DNA of 64,000 bases from assembly GCA_030836185.1 (NCBI GenBank), contig JAURQH010000059.1, positions 62,001 to 126,000 of the forward strand, in the 5' to 3' direction. Both the position numbers and the translations under genes were made by a program. This DNA is from Planctomycetota bacterium. Lineage in GTDB: Bacteria > Planctomycetota > Planctomycetia > Planctomycetales > Planctomycetaceae. The first letter of the stretch is position 1. Each line of letters starts with the position of its first letter. The notes beneath the pieces are model-generated. The model saw only the letters and a list, made by a program, of their open reading frames with translations, ran no database searches and was not told the origin of the DNA. Positions 45,810 through 57,781 of this stretch are shown piece after piece.

Positions 45810-46709
45810 CTATTCCGCCGCTTCTTGTTTCCGTAGTGCGCGGAATTTGCGCACTGCTTTGACACTCACGGGGGATCGAAGGCGTCGATAACTCCAGCAA
45901 GCAGGCAAGATCGAGCAGAGGCCGGACAAGATGCCACGAAAACGTCGATGTCTCACACTAAAAACCAATCGGTTCATGAGCTGCAAAAACGCATATGGGA
46001 AAAACCAGATCGGATAGCGCAACCATGCCAACAAGGCCACATTCCGAATCTCACCAGCATTGATGGACGGAGTGGCATGATGAGAAATTCGATCGCAGGC
46101 GTGAAAGACTTGCAGATGATAGGCGGATCGAATCTCCCAGCCCAAATCGATCAACTGCAAAGTCATGTCCGTTTCTTCTAACCCGTGGAACAATCGGGTA
46201 CGAACGTAGCCGTGCGTTTGCATCAAAGCCGATCTCCTTAAGATCGCCGCACAGCCCACAAAGTTCGATGCCGGCTTCAGCGTTTCTTCTTGGTCGGGTT
46301 GTGATGTCGGTGGCGGGAACTCTTTGATTTTTCCGTCCGATTCTTGAATATCACAACCAAACACCGCCACCTTGGGATTGGATTCCACCAACTCGTGAGC
46401 CTGCTGGAAAAATGTCTGATCCAAGGGCCAGGAATCGTCATCCAGACTCACCAGGCATTCATGAGTGGCGGCGTGATAGAGCTTATTTCGTCCTCCACCC
46501 GCTCCTTGCCGTTCCAAACTCTGTAAGACGACAACTTCCGGGAACTCTGACTTCAACATGTCTTCGGTGGAATTGTCTCCAAAATCAATGTGGACCAGAG
46601 TCTCAGCGGGGGCAGGTTTGCAAAGAGAGAGATAGCCGAGAGTTTGCTTGAGCTGATCTGCTCGCTCGTAGGTCGGAATAATGACACTGGTTTTTGGGGA
46701 TGACGACAT
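45810..46709 (-). CDS. Family 2 glycosyltransferase
   Basis: A 299-residue GT-A fold enzyme: nucleotide-sugar-binding start SVIIPTYERADQL, the metal-binding DDD at 90-92 in VSLDDDSW, and a later DxD-like LEETDMTLQLIDLGWEI in the acceptor part. A C-terminal hydrophobic and basic stretch suggests membrane association. It probably adds a sugar to a polysaccharide or lipid; donor and acceptor are unknown. No other glycan genes are adjacent. Confidence 0.85.
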   Translation of the reverse strand: MSSSPKTSVIIPTYERADQLKQTLGYLSLCKPAPAETLVHIDFGDNSTEDMLKSEFPEVVVLQSLERQGAGGGRNKLYHAATHECLVSLDDDSWPLDQTFFQQAHELVESNPKVAVFGCDIQESDGKIKEFPPPTSQPDQEETLKPASNFVGCAAILRRSALMQTHGYVRTRLFHGLEETDMTLQLIDLGWEIRSAYHLQVFHACDRISHHATPSINAGEIRNVALLAWLRYPIWFFPYAFLQLMNRLVFSVRHRRFRGILSGLCSILPACWSYRRLRSPVSVKAVRKFRALRKQEAAE

Positions 46710-46825
46710 GATCGGAGTTTGGGGGTGAAGAGGCTCTTAATGACTCGATCAGAGCAGAGTCGGATTGAATCTTTTTCAGTTCACAGTGTAGTTTGTGACC
46801 GAATCAAACGTAACCTCAGATTTCT

Positions 46826-48139
46826 CTACTGATCGGCAACCAGCAGTCTCACCCGTGGTTCGCGCAGAGCGTCCAGCTTGGAAAGTGCTTCATCGGCGGC
46901 AAGAAGTTTGCCCAATTGCGTGCGATGTGTCATCACCACCAGTGGTACGACCGGATATCCACCCTCACCTGTGGCATCGAGTTCGGGCGCTTCGTGCTGA
47001 ATGATCGATGCCAGACTGATTTCGTGTTGCCCCAGAATGTCGGCAATGTCGGCAAAAACATGGGGGCGGTCTTCCACTTGAAAACGAAGATAGAAGCGAC
47101 TAGTGATCTCGTTTTTCGGAACAACGTCAGCTCCGCTCTCGCTCCAGATTTCCAGTTTCGGAAACGTAATTTGGGTGCGTCCCAAAGCCATGTCGATAAT
47201 ATCGGACACCACGGCGGAGGCTGTTGGCATTTGACCGGCTCCCGGTCCGCAATACCAAGTTCTTCCGACAGCGTCTCCCAACAACGAAACCGCGTTGAAC
47301 GCACCATCAATATTGGCAAGTGGGCGGTCGGCTTTGATCAATGTCGGTTGGACGTGCATTTCCAATTGGCCATCGACCATTCGTGAAGTTGCCAACAGTT
47401 TGACTTTGTAACCCAACTCACGTGCATACTTCAGGTCGGCCAATTCAAGAGTATCAATCCCTTGTCGCGGGAAGTCGTCGAGAGAGACAGTCGTTCCCCA
47501 AGCCAGTTGGGTCAACAGGACCAATTTTTGAGCCGCGTCAGTCCCATCGATATCAAAGGTCGGGTCAGCCTCGGCATAACCGAGTTGCTGCGCTTCTTGC
47601 AGAATTTCATCGTAGGAGGCATCCCGATTGAACATTTCCGTCAGAATAAAATTACTCGTTCCGTTCAAAATTGCTTCAATCGAAAGCAACTGATTCGAGG
47701 CGAGAGATTCTCCCACGACATCGATGATCGGAATTCCGCCTGCAACGGCCGCTTCATAGGCGACACAACAATTGTTGGCTTTTGCGGTCGCAAAAATTTC
47801 TTCGCTATGTTCACACAGCAATGCCTTGTTAGCGGTGACGACATTCTTTCCCGCTTTGAGGCATCGCAGCATAATATCGCGAGCTAGCTCAATTCCGCCA
47901 ATTAACTGGACGACCAGCGCAATCTCGGGATCATTGACCACCTCATCAATACTGACGGTCAACACGCCGTCCGGCAGTGTCACACCACGATCTCTGCCCA
48001 GATCGCGAACAGTCGCCTTGCGAATGTGGATGGGGCGTCCCGCACGGCGTTCCAGCATTTCCGATTGATTCGTGAGGATTTTGGCAACCCCCGAACCAAC
48101 GTTTCCCATGCCGATGATGCCGATTTCCAGCGGAGACAT
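46826..48139 (-). CDS. hom: Homoserine dehydrogenase
   Basis: A 437-residue enzyme that reduces aspartate semialdehyde to homoserine in threonine/methionine synthesis. The Rossmann motif GIIGMGNVGSG is at 7-17; the catalytic region shows GTSNFILTEM and EADPTFDIDGTDAAQKL. A C-terminal ACT domain (about 345-435) would give feedback control. AAGGG precedes the start. Length and order are normal. Confidence 0.94.
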   Translation of the reverse strand: MSPLEIGIIGMGNVGSGVAKILTNQSEMLERRAGRPIHIRKATVRDLGRDRGVTLPDGVLTVSIDEVVNDPEIALVVQLIGGIELARDIMLRCLKAGKNVVTANKALLCEHSEEIFATAKANNCCVAYEAAVAGGIPIIDVVGESLASNQLLSIEAILNGTSNFILTEMFNRDASYDEILQEAQQLGYAEADPTFDIDGTDAAQKLVLLTQLAWGTTVSLDDFPRQGIDTLELADLKYARELGYKVKLLATSRMVDGQLEMHVQPTLIKADRPLANIDGAFNAVSLLGDAVGRTWYCGPGAGQMPTASAVVSDIIDMALGRTQITFPKLEIWSESGADVVPKNEITSRFYLRFQVEDRPHVFADIADILGQHEISLASIIQHEAPELDATGEGGYPVVPLVVMTHRTQLGKLLAADEALSKLDALREPRVRLLVADQ

Positions 48140-48269
48140 AATACAGCCCTTGTGGACAGTGAAGAATCTGTGATTTCTGCGGATATTCTAATAGATGAGG
48201 CATCCTAGCCACCAGAGACACATCCCCGCAACTCTACCGATTGCGTCACGATTGAGAGAGCCTATAATC

Positions 48270-49098
48270 ATGAACGATACAATTATGGCAATCGCACCCC
48301 GGCAACAACCCGATTCGTTATCTCCCTCGCAACTTCTGCGGGTTGGGGCGGTGAGTTATTTGAACTCTAAACCGCTCATCGCAGGGCTCGAAAATTCACC
48401 GCTTTGCGAACTCTCTCTGGATTACCCCAGCCGACTCGCTGACGACCTTTCAGACGGATCACTCGATGTTGCGTTGATTCCCTCTATTGAGTGTTTGAGA
48501 AACCCAGAATACGGAGTCATCTCGGATGCCTGTGTGGCGACTCGCGGAAATGTGATGAGTGTGAAACTTTACTCGCGCGTCAAACCCGGATCGATCAAGA
48601 CACTCGCACTTGACGAAGGTTCCCGCACGAGCGCGGCTCTCGTCCAAACCTATCTGTCACACAAATATGGTGTTGAGCCCGATGTCTGTCCGCTCCCTCT
48701 CGAAGCCGACAATCTTGATGCCGACGCGGACGCCATTTTGATTATCGGTGATCGCGCAATGCATGCTCCGGCAGAACAATTCCACACCGTGTGGGACATG
48801 GGACATCAGTGGCGGGAATGGACGGGGTTGCCGTTCGTGTTTGCGGTTTGGGCGGCAAGACCGAATGTGAACATGAGCGAACTTGAAAAAGAACTTTCAT
48901 CGGCTCGTGATCGTGGTATTCAGCAGATTGATCAAATTGCGAAAGAAGAAGCCGCCCCGTTACGACTCTCAGTCGAGACGGCTTCCAATTACTTAAAACA
49001 TAATCTCCATTTTCATCTGGGTGCCGCCGAGCGTCACGGGTTCCAACTTTTTCAGGAACTCGCGACCGAAGCCGGACTCATAGCGGGAGGGACTGAAA

Positions 49099-49118
<20 letters not shown>
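48270..49118 (+). CDS. mqnA: Chorismate dehydratase MqnA
   Basis: A 282-residue periplasmic-binding-fold enzyme that dehydrates chorismate to 3-enolpyruvylbenzoate, the first step of the futalosine route to menaquinone. Family markers are VGAVSYLNSKPLI, DVALIPSIECL and ALDEGSRTSAALVQTYL. I choose the ATG at 48270; a second in-frame ATG at 48285 is possible. Its last 20 bases overlap the mqnC start, so the two are translationally coupled. Confidence 0.92.
49085..49090 (+). promoter_or_regulatory. Shine-Dalgarno that fixes the mqnC TTG start
   Basis: GGGAGG inside the end of mqnA, eight bases before the TTG at 49099. Confidence 0.7.
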
Positions 49119-50241
<1,123 letters not shown>

Positions 50242-50373
50242 ATGATTACTCCCATTTTCGAGGGAATGAGAGAAGTCGTTGAAAGTCGGCGTCTCGCGCT
50301 CGCGAGTTGCCCGCGAAATGCGTAGTATGATGATCCCTTCTTTTGATTTTCTCGAAACTTGGACACTTCCACG

Positions 50374-51150
50374 ATGATCGACGTAGCTGGATTAACCAAA
50401 ACATTCAGCGATGTCCGACGCGGAGAGGTTGAAGCTCTCAAGAATGTTTCATTCAGTGCTAAAGCGGGAGAAATCTTTGGCCTGCTAGGGCCGAACGGAG
50501 CCGGCAAAACAACCTGCCTGCGATTACTGTCAACAGTGTTACGACCCACCGCAGGGCGAGCCGAAGTTGCCGGATTCGATGTGGTCAAACATCCCGAACA
50601 AGTCCGCGCTCATATTGGTTTCATGTCAGGCAATACGGGCGTTTATGATCGCATGTCGGCTTGGGAGATGGTCGAATATTTTGGGCGGCTTTATGGTGTC
50701 GAAGAGTCTGTGCGAGTCACTCGACAGGAAGAAATTTTCGCCACTCTGCAAATGGACGACTTCCGAGATATTCTTGGATCAAAAATGTCGACCGGAATGA
50801 AACAGAAAGTCTCCATCGCCCGAACACTCATTCACGATCCACCCGTCCTCATTTTTGATGAACCAACCTCCGGTCTTGATGTTCTCGTGGCCCGTAGCGT
50901 GATTGACGCCATCGAGCATTTGCGTGAACAAGGGAAATGCGTGATCTTTTCAACGCATATCATGCGTGAAGTGGAGCGTTTATGCGACGAAGTGGCCGTC
51001 ATCGATCAAGGAGAAATTCTGGCGGCGGGAACGCTCGACGAACTTCGTGAGCAATATCGGCAACCCGATGTCGAAGAACTCTTCTATCAATTGATTGCCG
51101 ACAACCGTGCCAACACCGCGTCTGCAAAAAGTGGGGAGGATTCTCCATGA
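50374..51150 (+). CDS. ABC transporter ATPase (NatA-like)
   Basis: A 258-residue ABC ATPase. Walker [10 protein letters not shown] is at 39-47, the signature-like [14 protein letters not shown] and Walker [12 protein letters not shown] follow, and a D-loop and His-switch segment (FSTHIMRE) are present. It matches NatA-type sodium or drug export ATPases. Its stop overlaps the next start by four bases (ATGA), and the next gene encodes the permease. The ATG at 50374 is chosen over an upstream TTG. Confidence 0.9.
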   Translation: MIDVAGLTKTFSDVRRGEVEALKNVSFSAKAGEIFGLLGPNGAGKTTCLRLLSTVLRPTAGRAEVAGFDVVKHPEQVRAHIGFMSGNTGVYDRMSAWEMVEYFGRLYGVEESVRVTRQEEIFATLQMDDFRDILGSKMSTGMKQKVSIARTLIHDPPVLIFDEPTSGLDVLVARSVIDAIEHLREQGKCVIFSTHIMREVERLCDEVAVIDQGEILAAGTLDELREQYRQPDVEELFYQLIADNRANTASAKSGEDSP

Positions 51151-53546
51151 TGCAACGACGCAATGTCGGGCTCATTTTTACCCGCGAAATTCGCGATCAA
51201 TTTCGTGACCGACGAACCCTGTTCATGATGTTAGTTCTGCCAATTTTGCTCTACCCCGGCATGGGAGTGGGCATGTTGCAGATGACAGTTCTATTCAGCA
51301 ATCAGGAACGCGAAGCGGTAATCCTCGGCAACGACAATCTGCCTGAGACTCCTTCACTGATTGAAGAAGAACGGTTTGCAGAACGGTTCTTCACAAAAGA
51401 CCCGGAAGCCGCCAATAGCCTGCGTCTTATCCTCGAAACGCCCCCCCAAAAAGAGGATCAGGAGGAAACTGATCTTGATCAACATGACTTGATTCTCAAA
51501 GCACATCAATTGATCGAACTTGTTCGCAAAAAACACAAAATCGATCAGTGGGAGAAACTGGAAGACGACGTCGAACAGACACCGGAACTGATCCAACTGG
51601 AAAACGAACTCGCGGCGGCATTCGCTACGTTCCCCGCCGAAATTGTCATTTATTTCCCGCCGGAGTTTGACCAATTCATCAACGAATATCTCTCTCAGGA
51701 CCGCCCCGCAGACAACGACACCATCACCGATGACCTGCGACCGGTGGTCGTTTATAGCGGTGCTGATGAAAGTTCACAAATCGCGTATCGGCAACTCGCA
51801 TCAGTGCTCGGGCAATACGAACGTGAGTTGCTGCAGAAACGTGGTGAGAATCTCAACATCCCCGGCCCTTTTTTGCGACCGTTATTTGAAAGTCGCGATT
51901 ATGATGGCGACCGCCATAACGTCGAAGATGCTGCGATGGAGGCCCAGCATTCTGCCAATATCTGGAGTCGTTTTTTTCCCACACTGTTAATCCTGATGAC
52001 ACTCACCGGGGCATTTTATCCCTCGATCGATCTGGGAGCAGGCGAAAAAGAACGCGGCACCATGGAGACGTTGCTTATCAGTCCTGCAGCACGCAGTGAA
52101 ATTGTTCTTGGGAAATTTTTTACGATCTTGCTCTTTAGCATTATGACGGCGATGTTCAACATCATCAGCATGGGACTAACAGCATTTTATATGGTCTCTA
52201 TGGCGGGCGAATCGCAAAGCATGCGAATGATCAATTTAACCCTCCCGCCAACAAGTTCGTTTGTCGCAATGGGTATTATGATGATTCCCCTGGCGGCTAT
52301 GTTTAGTGCCATGTCGCTAGCATTGGCAACCTTTGCCAAAAGCACCAAAGAGGGACAGTATTATCTGACTCCCCTGATGATTGTCGTTATGGGTCTGACG
52401 ATTTTTTGCATGTCTCCCGGCGTCGATCTCACCCCGTTCAACAGTGTCATACCTGTTGTCGGGCTCGGTTTATTATTGAAAAACCTGATCCTCTCGCCCA
52501 TCTCAGATGTCGACATCTATGTTTATGTGCTACCGGTGTTGTTGACCAGTATTGGTTACAGCATGATTGCACTCTGGTGGGCCATCGAACAATTTCATCG
52601 AGAAGAAGTTCTGTTCCGTGAATCGGAACGGCTCGACCTCAAACTGTGGATTCAGCATCTGCTCAGAGATAAAGAACCACTCCCGACAACGGGTGAAGCG
52701 ATTGCTTGTTTCCTGACAATCATGCTTCTGCAGTTTCTGTCATTTGGACTCTTCCAGGGATTATTCAGTGATCCCAACATTTCTGCCGCAGATGCGATTC
52801 TACAAGCTCTTTCCATGCAGCAGATCGTCATCATTGCCTCGCCGGGACTCTTCATGGGTCTCCTGATCACCTCGAACTTTCGCCGTACGTTTCGCTTGCG
52901 AATGGCACGTCCCAAATGGATCGGCTTGGGAATTGTTCTTCCCATTCTGTTACTGCCTTTAGCCATGACGCTGCAATCGTACTTACATTGGTTCTTTCCC
53001 GAATTACCAGATCGCATCAAAGAGACACTCGCCCCGATGAGCGATCCTGACCTCAGCGTGTTCAAACTGCTGGCGGTGTTCGCGTTGCTTCCGGCGATTT
53101 GCGAAGAACTCGCTTTCCGGGGTTTTATTCTCAGCGGATTCAGCCGAAATGGGCGCACAGGAGTAGCCATCGTATTTTCTGCACTGTTGTTCGGCGTGAT
53201 GCACATGATCCCGCAGCAAGTGTTCAATGCCTTCCTGCTAGGACTGGTCTTGGGACTCCTTGCCTTACGCAGTGGGAGTATTATTCCCAGCGTCGCCTTC
53301 CACTTTGTCAATAATGCCATGGGTGTTCTCGCAGAACGAATTCCTCCTGAAGCATTCCAATCAGGGCCAGTCAGTTGGATTGCCACCGTCGATCAGCAGG
53401 GCCTCCACTTCTCAATACTGACTCTGGTCGTTTGTCTCGTGGGAGGAGGAGCATGTATCTGGCATTTGATTCAGTCTCCGAATGACATTTCACCGGTTCT
53501 GGAAGAAGAGATCCCACACGCGCCGCTGGCTGTTGCGGAGGGATAA
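51147..53546 (+). CDS. ABC-2 type permease fused to a CPBP intramembrane protease
   Basis: A 799-residue membrane protein. The N-terminal half is an ABC-2 permease with a large extracytoplasmic loop between the first helix and the rest and the [18 protein letters not shown] segment typical of NatB-like permeases. The C-terminal part has CPBP/Abi protease motifs: EE(x3)R at E653-E654...R658 (EELAFRG), H686 (GVMHMIPQQ) and H719 (FHFVNNAMG). Such fusions occur in planctomycetes. It is coupled to the ATPase gene by a four-base overlap. Cargo and protease substrate are unknown. Confidence 0.87.
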   Translation: MMQRRNVGLIFTREIRDQFRDRRTLFMMLVLPILLYPGMGVGMLQMTVLFSNQEREAVILGNDNLPETPSLIEEERFAERFFTKDPEAANSLRLILETPPQKEDQEETDLDQHDLILKAHQLIELVRKKHKIDQWEKLEDDVEQTPELIQLENELAAAFATFPAEIVIYFPPEFDQFINEYLSQDRPADNDTITDDLRPVVVYSGADESSQIAYRQLASVLGQYERELLQKRGENLNIPGPFLRPLFESRDYDGDRHNVEDAAMEAQHSANIWSRFFPTLLILMTLTGAFYPSIDLGAGEKERGTMETLLISPAARSEIVLGKFFTILLFSIMTAMFNIISMGLTAFYMVSMAGESQSMRMINLTLPPTSSFVAMGIMMIPLAAMFSAMSLALATFAKSTKEGQYYLTPLMIVVMGLTIFCMSPGVDLTPFNSVIPVVGLGLLLKNLILSPISDVDIYVYVLPVLLTSIGYSMIALWWAIEQFHREEVLFRESERLDLKLWIQHLLRDKEPLPTTGEAIACFLTIMLLQFLSFGLFQGLFSDPNISAADAILQALSMQQIVIIASPGLFMGLLITSNFRRTFRLRMARPKWIGLGIVLPILLLPLAMTLQSYLHWFFPELPDRIKETLAPMSDPDLSVFKLLAVFALLPAICEELAFRGFILSGFSRNGRTGVAIVFSALLFGVMHMIPQQVFNAFLLGLVLGLLALRSGSIIPSVAFHFVNNAMGVLAERIPPEAFQSGPVSWIATVDQQGLHFSILTLVVCLVGGGACIWHLIQSPNDISPVLEEEIPHAPLAVAEG

Positions 53547-53549
53547 TCA

Positions 53550-54710
53550 ATGCCGATTGAACAGGCTTATCGCGCTCGCTGGGTGTTCCCCCCTGAGAGT
53601 GAACCAATCTCCGACGCAACGATGATTGTCGTCGATGGCATTCTCACTGACATCACCACACAACATGTCCCCACCGCAAAGGATCTCGGATCCGCGGCGA
53701 TTCTTCCCGGTCTCGTGAATGCTCACGTACACTTGGAATTCAGCAGTCTTTCCGCTCCTATCGCCCCTCCCTTGCCTTTCACAGACTGGATTCGGTCCGT
53801 CATCCGCAGCCGACAAACTGAGGATTCACGAGAAAGTTCACTATTAGCAGGCATTCAGGAATGTTTGCAAACAGAAACGACCGCTGTGGGGGAAATCGCA
53901 ACGTCTCCTCTTTCCACGAAGCAACTTGATGATTGCTCTTTGGCAGGAGTCGTCTTTCATGAAGTCATTGGTATCTCGGAACAAGCCGCTCGCGAGAAAG
54001 GCAATCAGCTTACCGATCTGCTGACAGAATATCGACCACAACGCGACCAGATGAACCTCGGCCTCAGCCCCCATGCCCCCTATTCGGTTCATCCTGACCT
54101 GTTGCAGAAAATCGTCCAACTCAGCCGCTCCGAACATTGTCCTCTCGCCATGCACTTAGCAGAAAACCGGGCTGAGCGAGAACTCATCGGATCCTGCGAG
54201 GGTGAATTTCGCTCATTCCTTGAAGAAATAGAACTTTGGCCCGGCGATGTCTGGCAAGAGTTCCGAACGATCAACGATTATTTACGCCTGTTGGCACAAG
54301 CCGACTCTGCTCTCATCGTTCATGGAAATGATTTCCAATCAAACGAGATCGAGTTTCTCGCAACACAATCGCAAATGTCGGTCGTCTATTGCCCACGGAC
54401 ACATGCTTATTTTCAGCATTCACAACATCCGTTGCCTCACCTGTTGAACCATGATATTAACGTCGCCTTGGGAACCGACGGTCGTAGCTCGAATCCCGAC
54501 CTTGATCTTTGGCAAGACGCGCGACACGTCCGGCAGACTTTCCCTGACCTCTCACCGCGCGAAGTTATCAATCTGGCGACCACCAATGGTGTACGCGCAT
54601 TGAAGCTGCCTTCGGATGGACTCACTCTCGGCGAACAAGCTCGCTGGAGTGTCATCTCTGTTGACCGTCAGTCCTCAGAGAGTGATCCTTGGCATTTGCT
54701 GTTTGCGTAG
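53550..54710 (+). CDS. Amidohydrolase, candidate aminodeoxyfutalosine deaminase
   Basis: A 386-residue amidohydrolase with metal-binding H59 and H61 (HVHLEF), later [25 protein letters not shown] and GTDGRSSNP, the pattern of cytosine/adenosine-type deaminases. Because it is three bases from the preceding gene and within 4 kb of mqnA-mqnC, a role in deaminating aminodeoxyfutalosine to futalosine is plausible; other amidohydrolase substrates (guanine, methylthioadenosine, creatinine-like) are also possible. The last base is followed by an IS4 remnant. Confidence 0.75.
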   Translation: MPIEQAYRARWVFPPESEPISDATMIVVDGILTDITTQHVPTAKDLGSAAILPGLVNAHVHLEFSSLSAPIAPPLPFTDWIRSVIRSRQTEDSRESSLLAGIQECLQTETTAVGEIATSPLSTKQLDDCSLAGVVFHEVIGISEQAAREKGNQLTDLLTEYRPQRDQMNLGLSPHAPYSVHPDLLQKIVQLSRSEHCPLAMHLAENRAERELIGSCEGEFRSFLEEIELWPGDVWQEFRTINDYLRLLAQADSALIVHGNDFQSNEIEFLATQSQMSVVYCPRTHAYFQHSQHPLPHLLNHDINVALGTDGRSSNPDLDLWQDARHVRQTFPDLSPREVINLATTNGVRALKLPSDGLTLGEQARWSVISVDRQSSESDPWHLLFA

Positions 54711-55053
54711 TTGTTAAAGAAAGTGGCCAAAACCAGCATGCCGATCAACTGGCAGGCAACCACGCTCATGGACTTGCCTGGGGAACAGATTGTGAGCCTG
54801 TACGAAAATCGTTGGCAGGTGGAGTTATTCTTCCGCTTCTTAAAACAGGTTATGAAGTGCGAGCAACTTCTCACGGTTCAGACAGCCGGTGTGGAAATTC
54901 AGATTTATTGTGCGATCATTGCGAGTCTCCTGTTGGCGTATAGCGACGGGCGGAACAATGACAAAGAGAAATTTTGAAATGATTTGTTTGTACTTCTCGG
55001 GTTGGGCCGATGAAGATGAACTGTTGGAATCACTCGGTCAACGACCGCCATAA
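54711..55053 (+). pseudogene. IS4-family transposase 3' remnant (frameshifted)
   Basis: Codons from about 54711 give the C-terminal DDE part of an IS4-type transposase, including [20 protein letters not shown] and the terminal helix with [11 protein letters not shown]. Near 54973-54976 the frame is lost, and a shifted frame then continues [20 protein letters not shown] to a stop at 55053, as such transposases usually end. The N-terminal DDE residues are missing. Inverted repeats of an IS are not evident. It is a dead remnant. Confidence 0.7.
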
Positions 55054-55472
55054 ACGGCGCAAACCAAGTGCCGAACATCATTGGGCTGTGCCTGACAGAA
55101 ATAGAGTGACTCTCGCAGAGCCGCAAAGAAAAAATTAACAGTTGTGCGATCAAGCTATGTCGTCGAGCTGTTTGGTAGAAGTAGAACACGGATGACGCGG
55201 AGAAAACGGTTTTTCACGGATGAAAAAGCAAGGGGAGACGCGTTGTTGTAGCGACAATCCGCCGTCGGCATGAGCAATGTGAAATTGATTTTGAGGTGTT
55301 GATATGCAAGAGAATGTTCACGCGAAAAAATATCGAAATGAAATGTTCAACACACGGGGCTTCTGCGGCGCAGAGCGCACGACGCTATCGATACAGACCG
55401 GGGCGCGGTTCAAGCAGTCGAACGAGATATTGGCGTTTCGCTTTCTCGAACTTTCAGCAAATCGAAAGGGAC
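55054..55472. other. Intergenic region, no gene seen
   Basis: About 420 bases with no convincing gene. It contains stretches such as CACGGATGACGCGGAG and CACGGATGAAAA that look like dispersed spacer sequence, and a CTCTCGCAGAGCCGCAAAG tract. Some of it may belong to the decayed insertion sequence to the left. Confidence 0.4.
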
Positions 55473-55712
55473 TCAGGCTCCCAAATCTTCAATGAACCGT
55501 TGTTCGGATACCATTCGCCGAACTCCCAAAGCAATGTCCCTCGGCATATCAGCATCAAAACGCTCAAGAAATTCTTCGTCTGTCATGGGTGGCCATTGTT
55601 CGTCAAAGGACGAGCCAAGCGAAGATGTCATTGATGTACCGGACAATAAAGAAATCCCGTACAGTAAAATCGGCAAACCAAAAGCAGCGACAACAATAAT
55701 TGTGAGGGTCAT
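55473..55712 (-). CDS. Small single-helix membrane protein
   Basis: A 79-residue protein with an N-terminal membrane helix (about 2-24), a short linker, and an acidic helical C-terminus with MTDEEFLERFDADMP and ALGVRRMVSEQ. The C-terminal pattern recurs in small planctomycete proteins. No function is known. It is convergent with nothing close; codon pattern is orderly. Confidence 0.6.
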   Translation of the reverse strand: MTLTIIVVAAFGLPILLYGISLLSGTSMTSSLGSSFDEQWPPMTDEEFLERFDADMPRDIALGVRRMVSEQRFIEDLGA

Positions 55713-55937
55713 TAGACTGATCCATATGACATCAGATTAAGTAGAGGCAGACTCTTGCCTGATGTTCTCGTCATGTTGATATTTGGGTTGTGCGGTCGAC
55801 GCCACAAATTTGGCATCTGAGAACCACAATAACATCAATCTTTTATTATCGAAATATCATTTTGGAATGAGGCCGGCATGACACCCAATGCATCTTATGA
55901 TAACTGGTCCGTGTCTGATACTTAGTAGCGATCATTA

Positions 55938-57590
55938 TCAATAGCGGTGCATGCGGCGGACGACGCCGACTTTCAAATCGCGGATGATGTTTCCTCCGCG
56001 ATCAAGTTCTCGCAAACCCGATTGATAGCCGATCAATAAATGCCCGTTGTCTAATTGAATGGCGTCGTAAGCCATCGGTAATTTGTTAGCTTTCCAGACA
56101 ACATCTCCTCGCGGGTTGTATTCTTTCACACAACCATCTCGTCCACAGGCGACTAGCGTGTTGCCATTTTCCAGTCGACGAGCAGATTCGGGGCAGCGTA
56201 CCTGATCGCCGGTCAGCTCCCAGACCGTTTCTCCGGCTGTGTTGATCTCCAGGACATGATGCCGATTGTTGACGGCAATCAATGTGTTGCCATTACTGAG
56301 TCGCCTCGCGTCGGAAGGTTGGCCTTCCACATTGGCTTCCCAAATGAGTGTGCCGTCGGTCGAGATTTCACACACGCAATTGCGATTGTACAAACTGGTC
56401 AGCATGTGACCGTTGTCCAGTAGGTGTAAGGAGTTAGGGATTCCCGGTAGCTTGTGTTCTTGAACAAGTTGGCCGTAAGCGTCGAGTTCGATGAGCGACT
56501 TGCGTTCCCAGTCGGCAAAGACGCGATGTCCATTGGTCAAGCAGGCTTCACCGCCACATGCGGCGCGCGTGAGATCCGATTGAAATACGAAATTGCCCGA
56601 CTCGTCGATCTCGGCAACCGTAAACGGACGAAACAGGCACAACAATATTCGCCCGGTTCGTTGCTTGCGTTGCTGCAAAGGGATCAGTTGATGGTGAGTT
56701 TCAGAATCGGCCGTCAACCATTTTTTCCAAAGCCGACGTGCCTTATGACGTTGGTCGGCCTTTGCGTAGGGCGCATAGCCGAACTGTTGTGAGGTGATGG
56801 TTTGTAGCAAGGTGGCGGATTGATGACGTATTGAGAACGATGGAGAGTTGAGGAGCCGAATTAAAGTCGGCAGCGATTTTCCCGGATCAGACCAGGCAAG
56901 TCCTTCAGCGGCCGCCAGCGCGAGTCGGTCATCGGCAAGACGCAGGCAGTTTTCGAGCAATGGTTCCGATGCGGGAGAGTCGATTCTTCCCAATGCGACC
57001 AGAACGACCTCGCGGATGGAAACATCCTGTGAATCGGAAGCCGTGAGGAGTTCATGTTCGACAGTCGAGTCGATACTGGCCAGTAAGGCTTCCCGCGCTT
57101 CTTGTCTTAAATAGTCGTCATTGAGTTGAGGAATTAAAGGCATCAACATCGGGACCGAACGGGGCGACGCATGCAGGCGTAATGTGCGGAGCGTCGCAAA
57201 GAGCACAAAATCTCCTTCGGCACGTTGTTTCTTTCGAAGTGATCGCGCACGTCGGCGAATTTCCTGGTCCGTATGAACCTCGGCAATCGCCAGTTTGACT
57301 TGTGTGAGTTCGGGGGCTTCGCTGAGTGCGAACATCGCTTCGCGTCGATCATGAAATTTCTCCGCTCCCAATTGATCGATGAGCTGTTGCACATGTTGCT
57401 GATCTTGATGGTTGGGGTGAAGCCTGCCGATGTATTGCAGCAGGTCATCCAAATCGGTGGAAAGACCATGATCGTGCAGGGCTTCAATGTAAAGTGGCCC
57501 CGGAGAGGTGGGAGGTTCTTGAGCCTGGAGGGTGAGCGAAACGGCTAGCAGTGCCGTGCTCATGAGAGTCAATTGCGAACAACGTGCCAT
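55938..57590 (-). CDS. Exported HEAT-repeat plus beta-propeller protein
   Basis: A 550-residue protein with a signal peptide, an N-terminal alpha-helical repeat region (about 60-260) of HEAT type, and a C-terminal propeller (about 300-545) made of blades with the LDNGHxL, LSNGNTLIA and LENGNTLVA motif typical of arylsulfotransferase-like propellers. The ATG at 57590 begins the signal peptide and has GAGG six bases upstream; a longer in-frame start is unlikely. A scaffold or binding role is inferred; no catalytic residue is seen. Confidence 0.78.
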   Translation of the reverse strand: MARCSQLTLMSTALLAVSLTLQAQEPPTSPGPLYIEALHDHGLSTDLDDLLQYIGRLHPNHQDQQHVQQLIDQLGAEKFHDRREAMFALSEAPELTQVKLAIAEVHTDQEIRRRARSLRKKQRAEGDFVLFATLRTLRLHASPRSVPMLMPLIPQLNDDYLRQEAREALLASIDSTVEHELLTASDSQDVSIREVVLVALGRIDSPASEPLLENCLRLADDRLALAAAEGLAWSDPGKSLPTLIRLLNSPSFSIRHQSATLLQTITSQQFGYAPYAKADQRHKARRLWKKWLTADSETHHQLIPLQQRKQRTGRILLCLFRPFTVAEIDESGNFVFQSDLTRAACGGEACLTNGHRVFADWERKSLIELDAYGQLVQEHKLPGIPNSLHLLDNGHMLTSLYNRNCVCEISTDGTLIWEANVEGQPSDARRLSNGNTLIAVNNRHHVLEINTAGETVWELTGDQVRCPESARRLENGNTLVACGRDGCVKEYNPRGDVVWKANKLPMAYDAIQLDNGHLLIGYQSGLRELDRGGNIIRDLKVGVVRRMHRY

Positions 57591-57781
57591 AACGCACCTC
57601 GCCTTCCTTGCAAGGTCATCGTGACATCCTGCAACCATTCATCATGAACGGTGTTTATGCAGGATGACGCTTGATCTCTCAGAAGTCCGTCAATGGTGCG
57701 AAGCGAATGTTAAGTCAATTACAACATCCGCATCTAGTGCAATCGGCGCGCCCGATGTCAAAAATTGAATGATTCTTTCAA

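Noticed and set aside
50309-50325. CTCGCG/CGCGAG palindrome before the ABC ATPase
   Set aside because: Very short, no T-run and no conserved partner; not enough to call a terminator or operator.
52652-53386. 244-codon minus-strand frame
   Set aside because: Antisense to the ABC permease-CPBP gene; rich in Arg and Ser with no recognisable domain.
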